Shown here in pieces: positions 43,473 to 52,085 of a stretch of DNA of 64,000 nucleotides (the first letter of the stretch is position 1; every line of letters starts with the position of its first letter). Source of the stretch: JAFMIT01 sp049421205 (GTDB lineage Bacteria; Actinomycetota; Actinomycetes; S36-B12; UBA5976); assembly GCA_049421205.1 (NCBI GenBank), contig JBMSMQ010000001.1, positions 62,001-126,000 of the forward strand, written 5' to 3'. Below the pieces are notes generated by a model. The model made no database searches, was not told the origin of the DNA, and worked only from the letters and a program-made list of their open reading frames with translations. The position numbers and the translations under genes were made by a program.

Positions 43473-43652
43473 ATGCCGAATCTCAATGGCTGGGAACTGC
43501 CTATCCTCATCATCTTGGCAATTCTTCTATTTGGTGCCAAACGCCTGCCTGACTTAGCCCGTGGACTTGGAAGGTCATTACGTATCTTCAAGGCAGAAGT
43601 TAAGGCCAAAGATGACGTGGATGACACCAAAGACTCAGACGACAAGCAGTAG
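43473..43652 (+). CDS. tatA: Twin-arginine translocase subunit TatA
   Basis: TatA forms the pore component of the twin-arginine export system. The 59-residue product has a short N-terminus with the membrane helix ELPILIILAILLFGAKRLPDLA (Phe-Gly hinge, then basic residues), an amphipathic helix RGLGRSLRIFKAEVKA and a charged acidic tail ending DSDDKQ. AAAGGGG lies before the ATG. tatC begins nine bases after the stop. A separate TatB is not in the window. Confidence 0.95.
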   Translation: MPNLNGWELPILIILAILLFGAKRLPDLARGLGRSLRIFKAEVKAKDDVDDTKDSDDKQ

Positions 43653-43660
43653 AGCCACAG

Positions 43661-44440
43661 ATGGCCTCTCAAGCGATGCCACTAGCGGAACACCTCAGGG
43701 AGTTGCGGAAACGGCTTGTCATCTCCATTGTCTCAATTGGCTTGGGATTCATCCCAGCCTGGATTTATTACCCCCAAATATTCAACATTCTTGAGGGTCC
43801 ATTTTCATCAATTGAGAGTTCAAACATATCGCTGGTTCTTGGTGGCGTTGCCGATCCCTTTACGTTGCAGATTCAGGTTTCCTCAGTTGCCGCCATCGTG
43901 CTCAGTAGCCCTATCTGGTTATCCCAATTGTGGTTGTTTATCACACCAGGTTTATACCGAAATGAAAAGAAGTGGACATTACTTTTCGTTTTTTCCGCAG
44001 TTCCGATGATTGTGCTTGGTGTGATTAGCGCATACCTAGTAATGCCAATCGGCTTACAAGTTCTACTTGGATTCACTCCAAGCGATGTTCAAAATCTCAT
44101 CGCAGTTGATCGTTACTTTGATTTCTTTTTTCGCATAACTGCAGTCTTCGCTGTTGGTTATCTCATTCCACTTGTGTTTGTCATGTTGAATTTTGCAGGA
44201 CTACTTCGTGCAAGCACCATTAGATCTTGGTGGCGTGGAATATTGATGTCTGTCATGCTGTTTGGTGCAATCGCAACGCCAACCGGAGATCCGGTAAATA
44301 TGCTTCTAGTAAGTATGCCAATTACTTTTTTGATTGTCATTGCGTGGGTGGTTTGTGCAATGAATGATTTGAGACGTAGGAAACGTAACCCAGTTTCTGA
44401 TCTTGCTGATGATGAACCGACTCCATTTGAGGATTTATGA
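43661..44440 (+). CDS. tatC: Twin-arginine translocase subunit TatC
   Basis: TatC is the six-helix receptor of the Tat system that recognises twin-arginine signal peptides. PLAEHLRELRKRL at the N-terminus is the family hallmark, followed by helices with FTLQIQVSSVAAIVLSSPIWLSQLW, PMIVLGVISAYLVMP, FRITAVFAVGYLIPLVFVML and the ATPTGDPVNMLLVSMP segment. It is 259 residues long. ATG at 43661 has only a weak ribosome site; ATG at 43676 (MPLAEHLRE) is a fair alternative. The end overlaps the lipid kinase gene by four bases. Confidence 0.96.
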   Translation: MASQAMPLAEHLRELRKRLVISIVSIGLGFIPAWIYYPQIFNILEGPFSSIESSNISLVLGGVADPFTLQIQVSSVAAIVLSSPIWLSQLWLFITPGLYRNEKKWTLLFVFSAVPMIVLGVISAYLVMPIGLQVLLGFTPSDVQNLIAVDRYFDFFFRITAVFAVGYLIPLVFVMLNFAGLLRASTIRSWWRGILMSVMLFGAIATPTGDPVNMLLVSMPITFLIVIAWVVCAMNDLRRRKRNPVSDLADDEPTPFEDL

Positions 44441-45333
44441 AAACTGTCCTTTATGTGAACCCAAAAGCGGGTCAAGGTAAACCTCTAAAGTACCTCAAAG
44501 GCGTTTTGGCAGGTATTGAAGACAATGATCCAAACTTCGAGGTAGTACTTGCCGAGAACAAAACCGCAGGTCTTGGCAAACTCCAGGAGCTTGCTCCAAC
44601 TGTGGGTCGAATATTGTGTCTTGGGGGAGATGGCACGGTACATGATGTGGCGAAGATATGCATTGAGAATGACCTATCTCTAGGAATTATTCCTGCTGGT
44701 TCCGGAGATGACATTGCCCATTCGATAGGCATAGACACCCCTAAAACCCAGAATGGTTACAGGTCCCTTTTGAAAGCATTTCTACGTCCCACGGTAGATG
44801 AGCGCTATATTTCAACTGGAAAAATAATCTTTCCAAAAAGTACCCACTATGTATTAGGTGTCATGAGCAGTGGATTTGATGCTCACTGTAATTCAATAGC
44901 TAATACTTTGAAAGTTCGCGGTGCAATCAGATATGTCCTAGCAATGCTCATAGGACTTAGAAGCTTTGTCCCGATTTCGATGAAGATTACTGTCGACGGA
45001 GTTGAATCTTCAAGAGACATTATGATGATGGCGATTGGAAATGGACCATCGTATGGAAGTGGGATGAAAGTTGTTCCGCATGCTGATCCTTTCGATGATT
45101 CACTCGGAGCAATCATCGTTAATAAATGTACAAAGCCAACTTTTTTGAAGATTTTCCCAAGGGTCTTCAAGGGAACTCATGTAGAGCATGAACTTGTCGA
45201 ATCCCTCACCTTTTCAATTTTACGTGTTGAGATTGACCAATCGCAACCTATCTACGGAGATGGTGAATATTTCGACAATGGAACATTCGAGATCACCAGT
45301 ATGCCTCGCTCACTTCGGGTGATTATTCCGTGA
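44437..45333 (+). CDS. Diacylglycerol kinase-family lipid kinase
   Basis: This is a 298-residue member of the DAGK_cat family (DgkB/YegS-like), soluble kinases acting on membrane lipids. The N-terminus reads LYVNPKAGQGK, the nucleotide-binding loop is LCLGGDGTVHDV near residue 65, and the substrate-side motif is IPAGSGDDIAHSIG; the C-terminus has VYGDGEYFDNG. Diacylglycerol is the likely substrate but other lipids, including sphingoid bases, are possible. ATGA overlaps on both sides tie it to tatC and helY. Confidence 0.88.
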   Translation: MKTVLYVNPKAGQGKPLKYLKGVLAGIEDNDPNFEVVLAENKTAGLGKLQELAPTVGRILCLGGDGTVHDVAKICIENDLSLGIIPAGSGDDIAHSIGIDTPKTQNGYRSLLKAFLRPTVDERYISTGKIIFPKSTHYVLGVMSSGFDAHCNSIANTLKVRGAIRYVLAMLIGLRSFVPISMKITVDGVESSRDIMMMAIGNGPSYGSGMKVVPHADPFDDSLGAIIVNKCTKPTFLKIFPRVFKGTHVEHELVESLTFSILRVEIDQSQPIYGDGEYFDNGTFEITSMPRSLRVIIP

Positions 45334-47936
45334 GTTATGCCGATAAATATTTCGCCCATAAGCGTAAACAATCATTGAGGGGCAAGCACCTGTCTGAATA
45401 TGAATTAACGAAGGATTTCAATCTTGACGAATTTCAATTATCTGCGTGTGCAAAGGTGGAATCAGGTGATGGTGTTTTAGTAGCTGCACCTACTGGAGCA
45501 GGCAAAACCATTGTTGGTGAGTTTGCGGTGTATCTGGCACTGCAAACAAACACTCGTGCTTACTACACGACACCAATTAAGGCACTTTCTAATCAAAAAT
45601 ATCAAGAACTTGTAGATTCTTACGGCGAATCTAAAATTGGTTTGCTTACTGGTGATGTGAGTATCAACCCAAATGCCGAAATTATCGTGATGACGACAGA
45701 AGTTCTCAGAAATATGATTTATGCATCATCGTCGGCTCTTGAACGCCTTGCCTATGTAGTGCTTGATGAAGTCCATTATCTGGCGGATAGGTCACGTGGC
45801 GCAGTTTGGGAAGAAGTTATTCTCCATCTACCTCTTTCTATCCAAATAATCGCTCTGAGTGCTACTGTGAGCAATGCCGAGGAGTTTGGTGACTGGCTCG
45901 GCACGGTGAGAGGTAATTTTTCTGTCATTGTGGAGGAAAGTCGTCCGGTACCACTTTGGCAGTTTGTGGCGTCAAGGCAAGGACTTTTTGACTTGTTCGT
46001 CGACGAAGACAATAAGACGGTAAATCCAAGATTGCTTGGATTTGCACACGATGACGCTCGGTCGAATAGATCCAATCATAGATTCGGCTATTCACGTCAC
46101 ACTCCGAATCTCTATTCTCTGATCGACACTCTTGATGATGAAGGCTTGTTACCGGGGATTTACTTCATCTTTTCACGTGCGGGATGTGATTCCGCCGTTG
46201 AAGACTGTATTTCAAATGGAATTCGCTTAACGTCCGAGGAAGAAGTTCAGTTCATTCGCAATTTTGTTCAGGGGTACATTGACGATTTGTCGTCAGATGA
46301 CTTGGTTGCACTTAAAGCACATCGTTGGCAACAAGCACTCGAATCAGGCATAGCCGCACACCACGCTGGCTTACTTCCACGCTTTAAAGAAGTCGTTGAA
46401 AAACTCTTTCAGCTTGGCTACTTGAAATTGGTTTTCGCCACAGAAACTTTGTCGCTCGGTATCAATATGCCTGCAAAGAGCGTCCTCATCGACAAGCTCA
46501 CAAAGTGGAATGGAGAACAGCATGTGCAACTTTCGCCAGGTGAATACACTCAACTTACCGGTCGTGCTGGTCGACGTGGAATCGATATAGAGGGAAATTC
46601 CATTGTTATCTGGCATAAGGATCTCGACCCAATCGCTCTAGGTAATCTCGCCTCAACCCGAACATATCCACTTAGATCTTCTTTTAAACCGGGATATTCA
46701 ATGGCAGTGAATGTATTGACGTCTCTTGGATTCGAACATTCACGTGCATTGCTTGAACGTTCCTTCGCCCAATACCAAGCGGATAAGTCCGTGGCTAAAT
46801 TGCTGATAGAACGAAAGAAATTCGATGAGGGAATTGATGGCTTCTTTGAGGCGATGTCTTGCGATCAGGGCGATTTTGAAGAATATATGGAGTTACGGCG
46901 AAAAATATCGGATTTAGAAAAAGGGCGAAATGTATATGAAGTCAACTATCAACGTGGAGATGTTGTAGAGCTATCTAAAGGTAGACACTCACTTCCCGCA
47001 GTGATTACGAGTTCAAAGAAGGATGCACGAGGTAAAACAACGCATTATCTGCTTGATGCAAAAGGAAAAATTGCAGTATTACAGGGGGGTCCAGTAGTGA
47101 TAGGTCGGATTCGCCTAAAAGAGTCTTTCAATCCAAAACTCGCAGGAAATGTCTTGAATCAATTGTGGGAATTTGATTCAAAAAGCAAATTGCAAAGCAC
47201 TGATATTGATTCGCTCAGAATTGAACTTAAGAATCACCCTTGCCACCACTGTAAAGATAGAGACCAGCATGCCCGGTGGGGAGAGCGTTGGGTGCAAGCG
47301 AAACGTGAGAAACAGCGTTTGGACACTTCTATTCAAAGACGAACAAACGTGCTACGTCAAGATTTTGAACGGATAATCAAGATTCTCGTCGAGCTGGGGT
47401 ATTTACAAACATCAGGAAATGGTTATGACATCAATCAGCCTGCTCGTTTATTAAAGAGAATCCATACTGAATCTGATCTTTTATTAGCTCAAGTTTTGCA
47501 GCATGTCGACTTTTCTGAACTTGATATTCCCACTTTTTCTGCCTTGATGAGTGTTCTTGTGTACGAGTCGCGTTCCGATCGGGATCAAAGGGGAATGAGG
47601 CTACATAAGCCTGAATTTAAGTATTTTTATACCGAATTTCAACATTTATCTGAGCAAATCCAAGGCGTGGAAGCTTCGAACAATTATTCATCTGGACAAC
47701 GATTGGACCAAGGTTTTGCATGGACTGTCTACCAGTGGGCTAACGGAGTAAGACTTACTGAATTGCTCTCAAAATCCGAAATTTCTGCGGGAGATTTTGT
47801 CCGATCTATGCGACGATTACTTGACCTGCTTGAGCAGATTTCGAGACTGAATCTTCCACATGTGTCGAAAATGTCACAGGATGCAATTCTGATTTTGAAA
47901 CGAGGAATTTTGGTCGTTTCAGATTTCGAAGAATAG
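45330..47936 (+). CDS. helY: Ski2-like DEAD/DEAH-box RNA helicase HelY
   Basis: HelY is a superfamily 2 helicase of the Ski2/Mtr4 type. The motifs are in order: Q-region DEFQLSACAKV, motif I APTGAGKTIVGEF, motif II DEVHYLADRSRG, motif III ALSATVSN, motif V ATETLSLGINMPAKSV and motif VI YTQLTGRAGRRGID. The C-terminal half holds an Ski2-type helical domain with a cysteine pair (CHHC). It is 868 residues long. RNA is the probable substrate. It ends the tat operon and overlaps the convergent exonuclease by 18 bases. Confidence 0.94.
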   Translation: MSYADKYFAHKRKQSLRGKHLSEYELTKDFNLDEFQLSACAKVESGDGVLVAAPTGAGKTIVGEFAVYLALQTNTRAYYTTPIKALSNQKYQELVDSYGESKIGLLTGDVSINPNAEIIVMTTEVLRNMIYASSSALERLAYVVLDEVHYLADRSRGAVWEEVILHLPLSIQIIALSATVSNAEEFGDWLGTVRGNFSVIVEESRPVPLWQFVASRQGLFDLFVDEDNKTVNPRLLGFAHDDARSNRSNHRFGYSRHTPNLYSLIDTLDDEGLLPGIYFIFSRAGCDSAVEDCISNGIRLTSEEEVQFIRNFVQGYIDDLSSDDLVALKAHRWQQALESGIAAHHAGLLPRFKEVVEKLFQLGYLKLVFATETLSLGINMPAKSVLIDKLTKWNGEQHVQLSPGEYTQLTGRAGRRGIDIEGNSIVIWHKDLDPIALGNLASTRTYPLRSSFKPGYSMAVNVLTSLGFEHSRALLERSFAQYQADKSVAKLLIERKKFDEGIDGFFEAMSCDQGDFEEYMELRRKISDLEKGRNVYEVNYQRGDVVELSKGRHSLPAVITSSKKDARGKTTHYLLDAKGKIAVLQGGPVVIGRIRLKESFNPKLAGNVLNQLWEFDSKSKLQSTDIDSLRIELKNHPCHHCKDRDQHARWGERWVQAKREKQRLDTSIQRRTNVLRQDFERIIKILVELGYLQTSGNGYDINQPARLLKRIHTESDLLLAQVLQHVDFSELDIPTFSALMSVLVYESRSDRDQRGMRLHKPEFKYFYTEFQHLSEQIQGVEASNNYSSGQRLDQGFAWTVYQWANGVRLTELLSKSEISAGDFVRSMRRLLDLLEQISRLNLPHVSKMSQDAILILKRGILVVSDFEE

Positions 47937-48812
47937 CCCTTGGAGTTGTTGCCAACGCTTCAATTGTCTTTCTAATCCAAGTTCTTCGATGAGTGCTGTG
48001 TTTTCCACCTGAGTTACTTTTGGAATTTCAAGATCCAGTTCTTTGTTTAATAATACAACTTCTTTCGCCCGTTCGATGTAGTCGGCGTGTTCCAAGAGTG
48101 TAGAAAGAATTTTAGGTTTTAAACGAGAATCCGCGTTGTCGGCAGCCGTTAACAAGTTGTCAAGATTTCCAAATTCTTTGATGAGGCTACTTGCGGTTTT
48201 TTCACCTATTCCTTTCACGCCAGGTAGTCCATCCGATGCGTCACCACGAAGAACTGCGAAATCACCATATTGACTTCCTTTGATGCCAAATCGATCAAGC
48301 AGGTATTTATCATCAACCTGGGTGTGCTTTGAGAAACCTGTGCCGATATAGAGAACACGATTTTGAAGCGAATCATCAATCAACTGGAAGAGATCTTTAT
48401 CGCCTGAAATGATATCTACTGGACCATCCAGCGCACGTGTGTAGTGACTGACGATGTCATCTGACTCGAATCCTTCAATCCCGATCACTGGCATGCCTAT
48501 CTCAATCAATAGATCGTGTAAAACATCTACTTGATCGCTTAAGGAATCTGGAATTGTGCTACCACCGTCCTCTTCCGTTCTGGCAGTCTTGTACGTATCA
48601 ATGAGTTCCACACGCCAATCGGGTCTCCAGTCGTAGTCCCAGCATGTGATGATGTTGCTAGGCTGATAGCGCTCAATGAACATGAAGAGGGCATCGAGTG
48701 AGCCTCTAATTGCATTGATTGGTTCACCTTTGGGTGAAACTATAGAGTCGGGCAAAGAGTAGAAACTTCGGTAGTACATTGTTGCGATGTCTACCAGCAA
48801 GGTTCTTGCCAT
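47919..48812 (-). CDS. 5'-3' exonuclease (FEN-like)
   Basis: This is a free-standing 297-residue 5'-3' exonuclease related to the N-terminal domain of DNA polymerase I. Acidic metal ligands are in LLVDIATMYYRSFYSL, CWDYDWRPDWR and GFESDDIVSHYTRAL plus SGDKDLFQL. The helix-hairpin-helix GDASDGLPGVKGIGEKTASSLIKEF is the DNA-binding motif. ATG 48812 is preferred for the GAGG ribosome site seven bases upstream and because TAAGGT at 48837-48832 gives a 13-nt leader. It probably acts in Okazaki-fragment or repair processing. Confidence 0.94.
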   Translation of the reverse strand: MARTLLVDIATMYYRSFYSLPDSIVSPKGEPINAIRGSLDALFMFIERYQPSNIITCWDYDWRPDWRVELIDTYKTARTEEDGGSTIPDSLSDQVDVLHDLLIEIGMPVIGIEGFESDDIVSHYTRALDGPVDIISGDKDLFQLIDDSLQNRVLYIGTGFSKHTQVDDKYLLDRFGIKGSQYGDFAVLRGDASDGLPGVKGIGEKTASSLIKEFGNLDNLLTAADNADSRLKPKILSTLLEHADYIERAKEVVLLNKELDLEIPKVTQVENTALIEELGLERQLKRWQQLQGLFFEI

Positions 48813-48842
48813 GGTCCTCTTTTTCTCTAGTACCTTAAGCCT
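48813..48842. promoter_or_regulatory. 30-base divergent promoter with overlapping -10 boxes
   Basis: On the plus strand TACCTT (48831-48836) is followed by aagcct and ATG of the M24 gene. On the minus strand TAAGGT (48837-48832) gives a 13-nt leader for the exonuclease. The two boxes share five of seven base pairs, so the divergent promoters must compete. Confidence 0.55.
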
Positions 48843-49922
48843 ATGACAAACACAGTGGACGCGCTGCAACGAAAGATGCAATCCCAGAAAGTGGATTGGA
48901 TGTTTGTGACTCCAAGTCCAAATTTCAGGTATCTCACAGGATACAAGGCACTTCCTTTAGAACGCTTAACAATGTTGATGATTCCAGCAGTAGGTGTGCC
49001 AACGCTGATTGTTCCTCGTCTTGAGTTTGTATCGGCCAAAGAGCATGTAAAGATTGATTGCGAGATTATAAGTTTCACCGAAACTGAAAACCCAATCGAG
49101 CGCGTGGCAAACATTGCCTCAGGCGTGGTCGCGGTTGACCCCTATATGTGGAGTGAAAAATTACTCAAATTTATAGATCACATGAAAGGCGCATCGTTTA
49201 TTGATGCAACATCAATCATTAATGTTGTCCGAACGGTGAAATCAGAATCTGAACAGAAATCCATCATGGAGGCCGGTAAAGCTATTGACTGGGTTCACGA
49301 AAAAGTTACAGCACTTAAATTTGAGGGTAGAACCGAAAAGGAAATCGGCGAAGACATAAAGTCATTAATTTTCGAATCCGGTCATGAAACTGTTGATTTC
49401 ATCATCGTCGCAAGTGGCCCAAATTCCGCATCGCCGCACCATGAAGTTTCTGATCGAGTAGTGCAGCCAGGTGACGTTGTCGTTGTTGATATTGGTGGAA
49501 CTATGCCAAGCGGTTACTGCAGTGACTGTACTCGAACCTATGCCGTATCTACTGTTGATGCAGAATTTGAAGTGCACTATCAGGCTCTCTTACGTGCACA
49601 AACGGAGGCAGTCAATGGGGCACTGGTTGGGACTAGTTGTGAGGATGTTGACTCTATAGCGCGGAATATTCTGGAAGAAGCAAATCTTGGCGCATACTTT
49701 ATTCATCGAACCGGGCATGGAATCGGACTTCAAACTCATGAAGATCCCTATATTGTTCAAGGAAACACACATCGTCTTGTCGAGGGTAACGCTTTCAGCA
49801 TCGAGCCAGGATTTTATATAGAAGGAAAATTCGGTGCACGTATTGAAGATATCGTGATTAGCACCAATGGTGGGCCAATAAATTGTAATAATCGTCCCCG
49901 AGAAATCATTATCGTCAACTAG
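48843..49922 (+). CDS. M24 Xaa-Pro-type aminopeptidase
   Basis: This is a 359-residue M24 metallopeptidase of the Xaa-Pro dipeptidase/aminopeptidase type. The N-terminal creatinase-like domain (WMFVTPSPNFRYLTGY) precedes a pita-bread domain with two-metal ligands: VVVDIGGTMPSGYCSDCTRTY (two Asp), RTGHGIGLQTHEDP (His), FSIEPGFYI (Glu) and GARIEDIV (Glu). The ATG has a leaderless-type TACCTT box six bases upstream. Mycobacteria have a similar gene (pepE) beside the 5'-3' exonuclease. It is two bases from lnt and probably co-transcribed. Confidence 0.92.
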   Translation: MTNTVDALQRKMQSQKVDWMFVTPSPNFRYLTGYKALPLERLTMLMIPAVGVPTLIVPRLEFVSAKEHVKIDCEIISFTETENPIERVANIASGVVAVDPYMWSEKLLKFIDHMKGASFIDATSIINVVRTVKSESEQKSIMEAGKAIDWVHEKVTALKFEGRTEKEIGEDIKSLIFESGHETVDFIIVASGPNSASPHHEVSDRVVQPGDVVVVDIGGTMPSGYCSDCTRTYAVSTVDAEFEVHYQALLRAQTEAVNGALVGTSCEDVDSIARNILEEANLGAYFIHRTGHGIGLQTHEDPYIVQGNTHRLVEGNAFSIEPGFYIEGKFGARIEDIVISTNGGPINCNNRPREIIIVN

Positions 49923-49923
49923 C

Positions 49924-51360
49924 ATGAAATATTTAGGTGCTCTATTCCTTGGAGTAGTGGCGGGCTTTGCATTTCAACTAGAAATTCCACTGGTAGTGCT
50001 GGTCCTTGTGCTTGCAGGTATGTTCGCTCTCACATTTAGATCGACCGGTAAGCAATGGGTATTTCAATGGTCATTGTTCGGATTCTCACAATTCTTTGTT
50101 GGCTTAAATTGGCTAAATGTTGTTGGGGTAGACATCGTGATTTTGGTCAGTATGTTTTGTTCACTTTCATTCATTTCAGCATCATTGGTAGCAAATGTTT
50201 TGAAATTATCGCTCGATAGAACTCTCGTATTCGTTATAACTTTGACACTTTTTGAAAATATTCGTGATAGTTTCCCATTTGGAGGTTTTGGATGGCTTCA
50301 GTATGGAATGGCATTGATTGACACACCATTAATGATTTTTCACCGCGCACTACCACAACTATTGATGACGCTACTAGTCCTTGGTACGAGTGCACTTATC
50401 GGACTTAGTTTGTTTAATGTTTTATCGAAGCGACACTATGTGTATTTCGCTGTTAGTTCTGTTCTTTTGAGCGGTGTAAGTCTCATTAATCTCGTTGAAA
50501 TTGATGAAAGCCAAATCTTTACTGTCGTCGCTGTACAAGGGGGAGTGGAGAGATATGGCTTAGGGGTGTTGGGGGACCGCACTGAGGTGCTCAAAAATCA
50601 TATTGAGATAACACGAGAAAATGCAAACGCGATAAATTCAGCAGATCTTGTGGTTTGGCCCGAAAACTCACTTGATGTTGACCCGAAAATTGATCTGGTG
50701 GCTAAAAATCTTTTGAGTCAGATTGACGAGATAATAACTCCACCTATATTGCTCGGATCAGTTCTGAGCCCAACAAATGCAAGCAGGAGTAACACATCGT
50801 TGGAACTTGATGGGGGAATTACAGAGATATATACGAAGCAACGTCTCGTTCCTTTTGGGGAGTTTCTGCCGTATAGAGATTTTGCCACATCTATTACTGA
50901 AAGAGCAGCACTACTTCCATATGACTTCGTAGCCGGCAATACACCAGGTGTTTGGAAACGTGATGGATTGCAAGTGTCTATAGGCATCTGCTTTGAAGTT
51001 GCAGATTCACAAATAGTTCATGAAGATGTCGAACATTCTGATTTCATACTCATTCAAACTAATAATGCGACGTATCAATTTTCAAACCAATCAGAGCAAC
51101 AGCTGCTGTATGCGAAAATTCGATCCATTGAAACGGGAAGACCATTGATTTCCGCAAGCACCAGCGGAATTTCAGCCCTTATATCTGACAATGTCGTGTT
51201 GCAGACAATCGGGAAAGGGGAGAAAGGGGTAATTGCCTTTGAGGTCAATAACTATTCAGGTAAAACCATTACATCAACCCTGGTTGGCTATGCTGGGTGG
51301 ATTGTGTTTGTGCTGTGGCTGATGTCTTGTGGTGTAGCTCTACGTAGGCGATCAAAGTGA
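49924..51360 (+). CDS. lnt: Apolipoprotein N-acyltransferase
   Basis: Lnt adds the third acyl chain to bacterial lipoproteins. The first 180 residues contain about six helices. The remainder is a nitrilase-fold domain exposed outside, with the catalytic triad Glu in VVWPENSLDVD, Lys in IYTKQRLVPFGEFLPY and Cys in SIGICFEVADS, and a final helix near the C-terminus. It is 478 residues long. GTGA overlap joins it to the downstream mannosyltransferase. In mycobacteria the equivalent Lnt and Ppm activities are a single fused protein; here they are separate. Confidence 0.94.
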   Translation: MKYLGALFLGVVAGFAFQLEIPLVVLVLVLAGMFALTFRSTGKQWVFQWSLFGFSQFFVGLNWLNVVGVDIVILVSMFCSLSFISASLVANVLKLSLDRTLVFVITLTLFENIRDSFPFGGFGWLQYGMALIDTPLMIFHRALPQLLMTLLVLGTSALIGLSLFNVLSKRHYVYFAVSSVLLSGVSLINLVEIDESQIFTVVAVQGGVERYGLGVLGDRTEVLKNHIEITRENANAINSADLVVWPENSLDVDPKIDLVAKNLLSQIDEIITPPILLGSVLSPTNASRSNTSLELDGGITEIYTKQRLVPFGEFLPYRDFATSITERAALLPYDFVAGNTPGVWKRDGLQVSIGICFEVADSQIVHEDVEHSDFILIQTNNATYQFSNQSEQQLLYAKIRSIETGRPLISASTSGISALISDNVVLQTIGKGEKGVIAFEVNNYSGKTITSTLVGYAGWIVFVLWLMSCGVALRRRSK

Positions 51361-52085
51361 AGCTTCTCATTATCATTCCGACGTTTAATGAAGTCGAAAA
51401 TATTGAGAGAATTATCGAATCAATAGCCGAAAAAACTCGAAATGTTGATATTTTGGTTGTCGATGATGGTTCAGTCGATGGAACGGTATCCGTTGTTTCA
51501 AATCTAGCAAAAAGTTACGACCATATTCATGCTTTGCTGAGAACCGAAAAAACAGGGCTCGGTGACGCATATCGAGCGGGATTCAGTTGGGCAATTTCAA
51601 ATAATTATTACGCCGTCGCACAAATGGACGCAGATGGATCGCATCGAGTAGAAGATTTGATTTCACTTATCGCCGCTTCTGAAAATTACGATGTAGTCAT
51701 CGGTTCGCGTTGGGTGAGCGGCGGCAGTATCCGTAATTGGCCGTGGTCGCGTTTTGCTTTATCAAAACTAGGGAATTTGTACGGAAGAATTATGTTACGA
51801 ATTCCAATTCGAGATGCTACGGCCGGATTTCGGATTTATTCAAAAAAAGCATTGATTCTTTCTAAAATGCTAGAGTCTCATTCTCAAGGATACGTGTTTC
51901 AGATAGAGAACTCGCTTCGCATCACCGAGGCTAAATTAAGGGTTATAGAAGTTCCAATCACATTTATTGAACGTAAATTTGGGGAGTCAAAAATGAGCGG
52001 AAGTATTGTGAAAGAGGCGATGCTCAAAGTGACCTTGTGGGGGTTAAAAGGCAGACTTCTCAAGAGAAAAATCTTTATTAAATAA
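51357..52085 (+). CDS. Polyprenol-phosphate mannosyltransferase (GT2)
   Basis: This is a 242-residue GT2 glycosyltransferase of the dolichol/polyprenol-phosphate mannose synthase type. The nucleotide-sugar fold begins LLIIIPTFNEVENIERII, the DDG motif is VVDDGSVDG and the DXD-like site AQMDADGSHR; RDATAGFRIYSKKAL and VPITFIERKFGESKMS are typical of DPM1/Ppm1. No transmembrane tail is seen. It would make polyprenol-phosphate mannose for envelope glycolipids or protein mannosylation. It is co-transcribed with lnt, and its end overlaps the convergent MFS gene by eight bases. Confidence 0.92.
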   Translation: MKLLIIIPTFNEVENIERIIESIAEKTRNVDILVVDDGSVDGTVSVVSNLAKSYDHIHALLRTEKTGLGDAYRAGFSWAISNNYYAVAQMDADGSHRVEDLISLIAASENYDVVIGSRWVSGGSIRNWPWSRFALSKLGNLYGRIMLRIPIRDATAGFRIYSKKALILSKMLESHSQGYVFQIENSLRITEAKLRVIEVPITFIERKFGESKMSGSIVKEAMLKVTLWGLKGRLLKRKIFIK

